Shown here in pieces: positions 56,285 through 64,000 of a stretch of DNA of 64,000 nt (the stretch's first letter is position 1; each line of letters opens with the position of its first letter). Both the position numbers and the translations under genes were made by a program. The notes under the pieces are model-generated. The model was not told the origin of the DNA. It saw only the letters and a program-made list of their open reading frames with translations, and made no database searches. Where the stretch lies: contig NC_060254.1 of assembly GCF_921293095.1 (NCBI RefSeq), positions 56,466,069-56,530,068 of the forward strand. Reading direction: 5' to 3'. This DNA comes from Ischnura elegans (lineage: Eukaryota > Arthropoda > Insecta > Odonata > Coenagrionidae).

Positions 56285-56374
56285 TGCACAAATGTCAATA
56301 AAAAGACTTCGCTGTTCCACAAAATAAAATATATTTGCGACCGGTTACGATTTCTTTTTATTGACATTTGTGCA
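56285..56374. repeat. 90-bp inverted repeat with perfect 21-bp arms
   Basis: GCACAAATGTCAATAAAAAG at 56285-56305 is mirrored by CTTTTTATTGACATTTGTGC at 56354-56374. The 48-bp loop contains TATTTGCGACCGGTTACG. The arms are identical, so the hairpin is either recent or maintained. Confidence 0.6.
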
Positions 56375-56459
56375 TACATGTTCTTTATAAAATAGTGCAC
56401 ATCTCTCGAAGTATTTCTCAAATTCATCTACAATTTGGAATTATCGTACTTCGCAGGCA

Positions 56460-58740
56460 CGCGGATTGGGAAGCTATAATTGTCGTCGGACGTAATTTTT
56501 CAGGACTTTTGTAAAGTTAATTGTAGAGTAATCCTTTTAGGCTCTTTGTGTATATGATTTAATGTATGATATTGATTACAATCATCAATTAAAGCATAAG
56601 TTTTGTGAAGTGCAACCTCTATCACGCAGCCCTGATGCTTTTTAGGGAGAAAATATAGCTGATATTGTAAATTATTTGCATTTTTAAATAGATATCACGT
56701 GAAAAAGCAATATACACAACCGAGATGTATGCTGCTATCATCTTCAATCTTCATCTGAGGCTTACGATGTCTTCGAAACTTGTCGATTCTGACAAGAGCT
56801 ATTTCCCGTACATGGTATAGTTACTCATCCTTTAGAAAATGAAATTCGTTTAGAATTACGAATTCATTAAAATTTTCTAGATGATGAGTAATCCATTAGC
56901 TATGTAGCTCATATTTTATTCCAACCTTAATCGTCTATCTACGAAGCACTATTTCCGTTTTCATCTTAAACATTTCGTCCGATTTGTTTCACTGGTTACA
57001 CAATGACTCTAAGTAGGTTTAAACATTATTGGTTAGTGCATTGCAATGTTGTACTTTATCGAAAAAACCGATGGATACATAATATAAATCGTCGAGAGTG
57101 CTTTTGATTAATATCCATTCCATCGGAAAAGTGAGTGCATGAATTCTTATGACAATATAAATAAGAAAATACGTGAGGAAGGAATATTCACGTAACACTA
57201 AGAAACATGGATATTTGTTAGGTAGCAGCTACTTTAGATAACGCGATTAAATTACGTCATATAATCGTAAAATCAAACAGAAATCTAAATTCAAAGGCTG
57301 GTGTATGTGAGCGATGTATATCGGAATGTAAAAGTATTCATGTAAAAGTAGAATAAGTATGCTGCGTTGATTTCGCTTGCAATTTAATGGACGCATCGTC
57401 AAAGTATTGACGCCATATTTGTTTCGCATACTCCCTCCGGTACTCCACCCCAATTTATCCACCCAGCATCTAACGTCTTCACCGATTGGCTGACTTTATC
57501 GGTCACATGATCTAATTCCTTGGCAGCAATAAAGTCGTTATAATTTATAGGTAATGTTTAAACTCTAAAATGAATTAACCAACGCAGGGATGGAGGCAGT
57601 ATTTTGATTATCACAGTGATTTGAAAGTTGGATCGTGAACTCAAAAAATTCACTTGTATTAGAATATTTGTCTTCAACTCCGGAATATTCAATTATTTTG
57701 AAAGAACATAGCACCAGTTAAAAAAAATGTCATTTATATTCCAAAAATAATTACGATTATTATCTTACTTACACTAATGTAGTCGTCAGAAGGTTTTAAA
57801 AAGCATGTCATTATCGGAGACCTCGCGACGAGTTAATAACTCTTTTGCGTTACCAAATAGTTTAGCCAAGATGCCGTCAAAAAGAATCTTGATATGAAAG
57901 TTTTGGTTCCTTCTTCTCAAGGAAAAATGATTCTTTAAACAGTAAATTACGTAAGTAAAAATTACATAATTAAGGAATAGCGCAGTAGAAAAGAAATCTC
58001 GGCTTATTGCTGGCGATTAATTCGAATGCACAGGTTCATTGAGGTCCCCTCCCCGAATTCCTCACTCAGACTTCTAAATTATTAAGCGATAAGAAAGCGT
58101 GCGCATGGAATGAATTATTAAAGAAAAATATGTTTTGACCACTTCAAGAAGTCGTATGTTTTATTATATTTTGAGTTTTTGCTGATTTTTATATAAATTT
58201 GCAATTTGACGTTAAGACGGTCATTTTCAGACTAAGCACTGAAAAAATACATAGGCATAAGTTATCATTGTCTGAATGCGCAAAAATCGTAGCTTGCTAG
58301 GCTAATTCCGGAGAAACTTGGTTTTTAAGAAAAGGGCATAATAATTCAATTCTCAATGGTTGATTAGAGAAAAAAAAATCAATGTAATAAAATTTTTAAG
58401 AAAATACGTGTATTTAGATTTTGAATGGATATTTATCAAGTTAAAAGTTAATGACATTTCGAGTTTTAAGAAAAATCCATTAGGTACCTTTCAAAATTTA
58501 ATTAGAAATATTACAAGGCTTTATAATGTGCCATTATCAAGTGAAATCGTTTTCGAGTTCAATGGATGACGCATGGTAACATTTTCAACCACTTCCAAGG
58601 AGAAGAAAAGTAACGGTCATTTCCAAGTTAATAACTTAGGTGCTGTTGTTGATACTACTGTGAATTCCCTGCTCATTTTTTTAAAATCAACTCTCACCGC
58701 CAGATGTCTCCTCCGTCCAAAACACTTAAGCATAGTTTCT
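56460..58740. other. Intergenic, AT-rich, no gene seen
   Basis: This 2.3-kb stretch holds only short frames (57247-57462, 58360-58569) without domains. No terminal repeats, RNA genes or tandem arrays recognised. Confidence 0.4.
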
Positions 58741-58742
58741 TA

Positions 58743-58976
58743 AGGCCGTTTTACACGGTACACGGAATTGCGCAATCTGACGTACTTGCGAAGGCGCAAT
58801 CAAAATTGCGTCGTGTAAAGCGGTGAATTGCTAGAGCACATGAGAGAATGTGTGGATGCGAGACGGCAAAATAGCCCCTGTTCTAATTTCGTTCCTGCAT
58901 TCGCGCAATGCCACGCCATTTTAGAAATTAATGCAGCACTAACCTGAGCAATTCCGTGCCCCGTGTAAAATGGCCT
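58743..58976. mobile_element. 234-bp MITE with TTA duplication
   Basis: The left end AGGCCGTTTTACACGG continues into a CACGGAATTGC box. The right end is its inverse, ending CCGTGTAAAATGGCCT. TTA lies at 58740-58742 and 58977-58979. PIF/Harbinger-type by target duplication. Subterminal TTGCGCAATC and AATTGCGTCG words are short. Confidence 0.7.
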
Positions 58977-59099
58977 TTATGAAATCGTTGCCTAGCGTCA
59001 GCAATCAAACCTAAAATTAATTTAACATGATTATTGGCTCATTGGAACACGTCCTTAAGTCCTAGAAGGTAAGGTTTTAAACATTTTCCGAATGGGAAG

Positions 59100-59560
59100 C
59101 ACCTCTTGAAATGGGGGTACCCCTTAGTTCCCCTGAGGGATGGGTGGTCCTCGCTGTGGTCCCATGCCCTTCCTCAGCCAAATTCCCATGGCAGTGCGTT
59201 GACTTGCTTTCAGCTCCATGACCACCTTTTTTCAGTCACCACCCCCACTCATTATGCTAATTCCGTTTCCATTTATTTCACTCCATGGAAATTCGTCGCA
59301 GGAAATGTACGCGGGACAGTATTTCTCGGTTCGTCCCGAGGGAACCTTTATTTCGGGTCGTCGTCGTCGCTCGTGATTATATGATTGGCGAGTGATTGTG
59401 GTAGTAATTCGAAGGGAAAGAGCGCACAGACCCCTTCCCACAGGCAGGAGACACACAGCGAATCATTAAAAGCAATGGGCTGATTCCGACAATCCCGTTC
59501 GCGTGGGAAAAGAATAACGCGGTGCGATACAGTTCTTCATCTTCACCTGCAATATTGTTA
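59100..59560. other. GC-rich non-coding island 3
   Basis: GC-richer than the flanks and open on both strands for 66-92 codons. It contains a GTCGTCGTCGTCGCTCGTGA stretch and an ATATGATTGGCG segment. No domain, splice pattern or repeat family recognised. A possible regulatory element. Confidence 0.25.
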
Positions 59561-60210
59561 CTGTTATCACTCAACATGCCATAGGCCTAACTATCTTTTT
59601 CAGGAACTGTTTTTCTATACCATTGCGGTCATTGCACGACCGGAAGTTGTTCCTTTATTCACACCATAGTAAATGCAATGTTCTAATCTTAAAAAATAAA
59701 AATACTGGGAAATAAATGAACCATTACGTTTAAAAATAGTACATTAAAAATATAAAAAGAACTTGTAAAAATGGGAAGTTTTCAATATTTTGGTACATTT
59801 TATGCCCTAGGCGTGGAGATCTAAACCAAATTTGAACGCAATGTTTGAAGTCTCTATTTGAAGACTTTACAGACTATCAAATCACGAAAAAATCTAATTA
59901 AAAAGTTAAAAAAATTATAGTAAAAATGAAGTTTTTTTCATATTCCGTTCAACTTTAGGCCTGATGCGCAAGTGGAAGATGTCAACCGATTTTGATATTT
60001 TTTCTTTCGTTTTGTAAACATTATTCGCAACTTTTTCTTTCCTTTCGCTATTACAACTTTGAAATAAAAAAATGAGTTTTTTCGGCCCACCCTAATCTAT
60101 ATACTTCCCCTTGTGACGCAGGATTGACGTGACCTCATATTATATTAATCCCTTGAAGTCACAATTTGGTATTGCCCCATATTAGCATTTATTACACGTC
60201 TCCTGTCATA

Positions 60211-60677
60211 AGTCTGAATGACACGATCATTTGTTCCGTTCCTCTTAGTGATAACTCGAGCGATCGCTTTTCGGTACCGGAAAAGTGATCGCTCGAGTGA
60301 TCATTTTTCTGAATCACACGGTCCCTCCCGCCGTCGCTTTTCGCATCACTTCCGATATCACAGCTCGTTGTCATAGGACCCGCATCAAGAAAATATATAG
60401 CATGTTTATGTTTACCTACTTATATCGTTTCTACGATTGTCAAACGTTGCGTTGCAATCGCTCCATACGGGAATTTGTTCTGATTGGCTGATATGGTGTT
60501 TCAGGGATGGTTTCAGCGACGGAAAAAGACGAGTGATGAAAAAAGTTATGGGAAACCTCATCATTGTAGTGATCGCGAAAAACAATTGCGCGCGACGATC
60601 ACTTCCGAGAGAACACTCGAATGATCGCTGGATTGATCACTCGAAAATGACGAAAAAAATGATGTGTGATTCAGGCT
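60211..60677. mobile_element. PIF/Harbinger-like non-autonomous element (same family as 25646)
   Basis: The left end AGTCTGAATGACACGATCAT and right end ATGTGTGATTCAGGCT are imperfect inverted copies flanked by ATA and TTA. An inner palindrome CTCGAGCGATCGCTTTTC with its inverse lies at about 60256-60298, and several more GATCGCTC/CGATCACT words follow. Length 467 bp. Confidence 0.55.
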
Positions 60678-60868
60678 TTAAACTTCCATTTTAACAATCC
60701 CTTTCCTTTTATCAACAGCACATAGCAACGTTCTTTTATAAAAACAATAAAAAATCTAAAGCTTCAACCTGGCAAAGCATACATTAACATATAAATTAAT
60801 ACAACCAAAACCCAAATAAGGAAAGAAATTAAATAAATAAAATAAATACAAATTGAGTTGGACAAAGC

Positions 60869-60960
60869 ACGACGTTACACCCACAAGACGCCTCAATAGA
60901 CGTGTGGCGCGGGTGTTTGTACACTAACCGCTTACAAATAAGCAATGTTGCGCCTATCTT
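60869..60960 (+). repeat. Hairpin repeat module, copy C
   Basis: GACGTTACACCCACAAGACG then CCTCAATAGACGTGTGGCGC and GGGTGTTTGTACACTAACCG. It is aligned with the modules at 29582 and 39504. The arms changed together in part (ACCCAC...GTGGCGCGGGT). It lies just upstream of the LINE at 61151. Confidence 0.45.
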
Positions 60961-61150
60961 TTATTTAAGTCCTTTATTGCTTGGTGGAAAAACGAATTTT
61001 TGTCCGGTGGAGATGGTGGTCGATAGGAGAATTGCTTCTCGCATCGGCTCTATTATTTGATATAGTCGTAGATGATGTCCCGGATGTGACCTCGCGGAGC
61101 CAAGGGCGGGTAATTATTGGCAGTAAAATAAATATCTTTGTATACTTTGA

Positions 61151-64000
61151 TTGACCCTTTTCGTGCTATCCTTATTCCTGGGGTATTGGCGCGAAATTCG
61201 GATAGTTTTTTTAATAAAATGTAGCAACTATGAAAAAAACGATACAAAGCAATTTTATTACATATTTTTTTTCGGAGCGGATTTTCAAGCGGATTCGTAC
61301 GAACACTTGCTTCTCAGTGAATCTCTCTGGCCCGAGAATGTGGCTTTCAGGCCATTCCATTTCCCTCGAAACCGCTCCTCCCAAGGTGACGTTTCGTCGA
61401 GGGTCAATATCCCAAAAGTTGCCGATGTTGCTGTCGATATCACGGATGTTAGCTCCGAGCCTACGGTCAGTTCACAATCAATTGACGCCACTCCTACCCA
61501 GGTAAATCGTAAGTCAAGTGATACTGTAGGTATCCAAACCGGAATGGTCACACGGAGACAAACGAACTCTACGGAAAAAGACTCCACGAACTTGTGACTA
61601 TATTTTCAAAATGTTCAATGTTTAAACAACAAATTATGTGACGTAGAAATTTTGCTTAAAAGTGATTTGATAAACGTTGATGTTCTCTGTTTGGCCGAAC
61701 ACTGGCACAACAGCTGTGATATAATGTCCATAAATTTTCCAGGCTACACTCTTGGAAATTATTCTTGCAGAAGTGTGAACAAAATGGTGGGACTTGTATT
61801 TTCCTCAAAAATGGTATTAACTTCAAACCCATTGACTTAACTGACCTTGTGCAAATTGAAAAAGATTTTGAATTTTCAATTATCAAACTGTTGAAATCTA
61901 AGATATTTATTGTCTGTACAGATCTCCAAATGGTAATTTTAATACTTTTATTGATTACCTAACAATACTACTGGAGAAACTTAAAAAAAAATGGGAGTTC
62001 TATCATTATATGTGGAGATCTCAATGCTAACTTCCTGCAAGAGCATTGTGGAAAAGTATTACAAATAAAATCAGTTTTGGATTCATTCCAGTTTAGGGCC
62101 TTATTAAGCGAACCTACCAGAATTACAAAAACGAGTGTGACCATTATTGATCAAATAATTGCTAACTTAAGTAAAGAAAAAAATGTAGTGCTTCAATTTT
62201 CAACACCGGCTTTTCAGATCATAAAGGTGTTTTAGTTAGTGCAAGTGTAAATGAAACTTTGAACCACAGCTCATACTATGTGTATAAAAGGTACTTTCAT
62301 ACAAACGAAATGCAGCTGCTGGCTTTTGATCTGCAAAATGAAACATGGGATGATGTTTATGCAGCAAACACATTTGATGATAAAATGTATGCTTTTATGA
62401 ACAAATTCAAATTCTATTTTGATACTAACTTCCCTGTCAAGAAATGCAAAATTTCAAACTCACAAAAAGTTAAGAATACTTAAGAATGCTGGCTGACAAA
62501 TGATATTATAAACATGAGTCGTTATAAAAGGGAACTATTTGAGCTTGCCAAATCATCTGATAATAATATACTCAAAACTGATTATAAAATCTTTAATAAA
62601 TTTTTTAAAGAAACTGTTAGGAAAGCCAAATCTGCATGCAATGATCAGTTTATTGCCAGCTCTAAGAATACCTCTAAAGCAGCTTGGCAAGTTATAAAAA
62701 GGGAAACATGCAGTAAAACTACTGTTTCAGACTTAGAACTCACTTTAAGGGGCAATGTTCTAACGAGTCCTAATGAAATTGCAGAGGTTTTTAACAACTA
62801 TTTTGTGGAAACTCCAGGAAAAATAATTTCAGCAATTATAAAAAAGAGTTACTCTAGCAGAGCTGATGTCACCCAAAGAGTTTTACACTCAATTTTCTTG
62901 TACGCTGTAACTCATGATGAAATTATTGGTATAGCTCATACCTTAAAAAATAAGTATTCCTCAGGAGTCGATGATATACCGGACAAATTAATAAAATTTG
63001 CTATACCTTTTATGAGAAAACATTTAATATATCTTTGTAAACCATCTTTCACAGATGGAATTTTTCCAAACTGTCTTAAACTAAGTAAAGTCATACCACT
63101 TCATAAAAAAGGAAAAGTAAATGATGTAGAAAACTTTAGGCCAATAAGTTTGCTATCAGGAATCTCAAAAATATTTGAAAGGGTAATGTTTAACCGTGTA
63201 ATGAAATACTTGGAAATAAACTCTATACTTTCCAAGCATCAACATGGGTTTAGAAGAGGTAGTTCAACAGCTAAAGCCCTTCATGAATTCATCACCAAAA
63301 CACTTACTGCAATTGATACAAATAATTTGCCAGTAGGGGTATTCTTCGATCTCACGAAGGCTTTTGATATTGCCAACCATGAAGTCCTTCTGAAAAACTA
63401 AATAAAAATGGGATTTCGGGCATAGCTAATAAATGGTTTCATTCGTATCTACAGGAAAGATTTCAGCTGGTTGAAATTTCTCATTTTGATTCGTCGACAA
63501 ACCAAAAGCTAAATTTTCAGTCTGCTAAAAGAGCAATGAAATCTGGCGTCCCCCAGGGCTCGATACTCGGGCCCCTACTTTTTTTGTTGTATATAAACGA
63601 CTTACCAAGTTGTGTCCCAGAAGCTGAAACTGTTTTATTTGCAGACGACACTAGTATATTAATTTAAGGGATTACTCCAGAGTCATTACAATACAAAATA
63701 AATTCTACTATGAAATCTTTTCAAAATTGGTTACATGATAATCTGTTGGCCATAAATGTCCAAAACTCTGTGTGCCTAAATTTTAGCAAAGAACAGTGTA
63801 CATCAGTACAACTTAACGATGTTGACCTCTTATTTGCAGACAATGTAAAATTCCTTGGTGTTGTATTCGAGCCATCCTTAAAATGGTCCTCACACATCAA
63901 TTCAATAATACCCAAGCTAAGTAAATCTCTGCATCAGGTTAGATATCTTCGCCTTAGCTTAAGCTTTAATATTCTGAAGATGCTATATTTTTCTTACTTC
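61151..64000 (+). mobile_element. LINE (Jockey/CR1-type) with endonuclease and reverse transcriptase, runs off right edge
   Basis: The open frame 61151-61597 (ending TRRQTNSTEKDSTNL) is followed, after one TGA in the same frame, by the endonuclease domain: YFQNVQCLNNKL, VLCLAEHW, then ICGDLNANF near 62015 and FSDHKGV near 62215. The stretch 62259-63401 is open except for a TAA at 62481 and includes the palm/finger blocks: FRPISLLSGISKIFERV, QHGFRRGSS and GVFFDLTKAFD. A one-base slip at about 63395 shifts to the frame carrying [20 protein letters not shown] and LFADDTSI, with a TAA soon after at 63665. Further slips lie near 61785, 61925, 61990 and 62195. The order EN then RT and the FADD box fit the Jockey superfamily; exact clade not determined. 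Inactive by itself. The 5' limit is uncertain. Confidence 0.85.

Noticed and set aside
1-64000. CRISPR array, bacterial operon or defence system
   Set aside because: Introns, polyadenylation signals and eukaryotic gene families throughout. No spaced direct-repeat array.

Overview
The window looks like arthropod nuclear DNA, most likely an insect. It has four intron-containing housekeeping genes with canonical GT/AG splice sites, AT-rich non-coding DNA, and a very dense load of short DNA transposons and LINE pieces. I could not fix the species from sequence alone; the transposon load and intron sizes suit a large, probably non-holometabolous, insect genome (inference).

Host genes. (1) 984-1603, minus: first two coding exons of a sorting nexin 1/2-like gene that runs off the left edge. 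(2) 8082-12304, plus: complete HSCB, the mitochondrial J-domain co-chaperone of Fe-S cluster transfer, three exons, 255 aa. (3) 18889-22595, minus: complete RBM8A/Y14 (tsunagi), the exon-junction-complex RRM protein, five exons, 162 aa, with a last coding exon of only 28 nt. (4) 23703-31181, plus: complete RABGGTB, the catalytic beta subunit of Rab geranylgeranyltransferase, six exons, 333 aa, in which the first coding exon holds only the ATG. Genes 3 and 4 are head to head, with 1.1 kb between their ATGs. From 31.6 kb to the right end I see no confirmed host gene. One unrecognised ORF (42216-42674) looks coding but carries a stop.

Mobile DNA. The commonest element is a 560-670 bp TIR element with termini TAGGGTRGTTTCC, in seven copies plus one fragment. 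Each copy sits exactly between AA and TT, and two sister sequences inside the window give matching empty sites showing no target duplication. That is the signature described for Spy transposons. Other DNA elements are: hAT-type non-autonomous elements (CAGTGGCG termini, 8-bp duplications), several nested in each other between 3.9 and 6.7 kb; pogo/Tigger-like elements (TA duplications), one long with transposase remnants and one an internal-deletion derivative; two piggyBac-like elements (TTAA); PIF/Harbinger-like elements with 3-bp duplications; a decayed mariner; and several long foldback elements. Non-LTR pieces are: a near full-length LINE entering from 61.15 kb to the right edge, an RTE-type 3' end at 54.3-55.1 kb, Jockey/CR1-like fragments at 17.5, 36.9-37.4 and 44.3 kb, and a tRNA-like SINE at 49.2 kb. 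No LTR element, virus-like element, tRNA, rRNA or CRISPR array was recognised.

Layout: 0-1.6 kb SNX gene; 1.6-8 kb nested transposon stack; 8-12.4 kb HSCB; 12.4-18.7 kb transposons; 18.9-31.6 kb tsu and RABGGTB with transposon-filled introns; 31.6-61 kb gene-poor repeats with three GC-rich non-coding islands (50.6, 52.7 and 59.1 kb); 61-64 kb LINE. The genes serve separate core processes (endosomal sorting, Fe-S biogenesis, mRNA surveillance and localisation, Rab prenylation). Nothing in the sequence ties them into one pathway.
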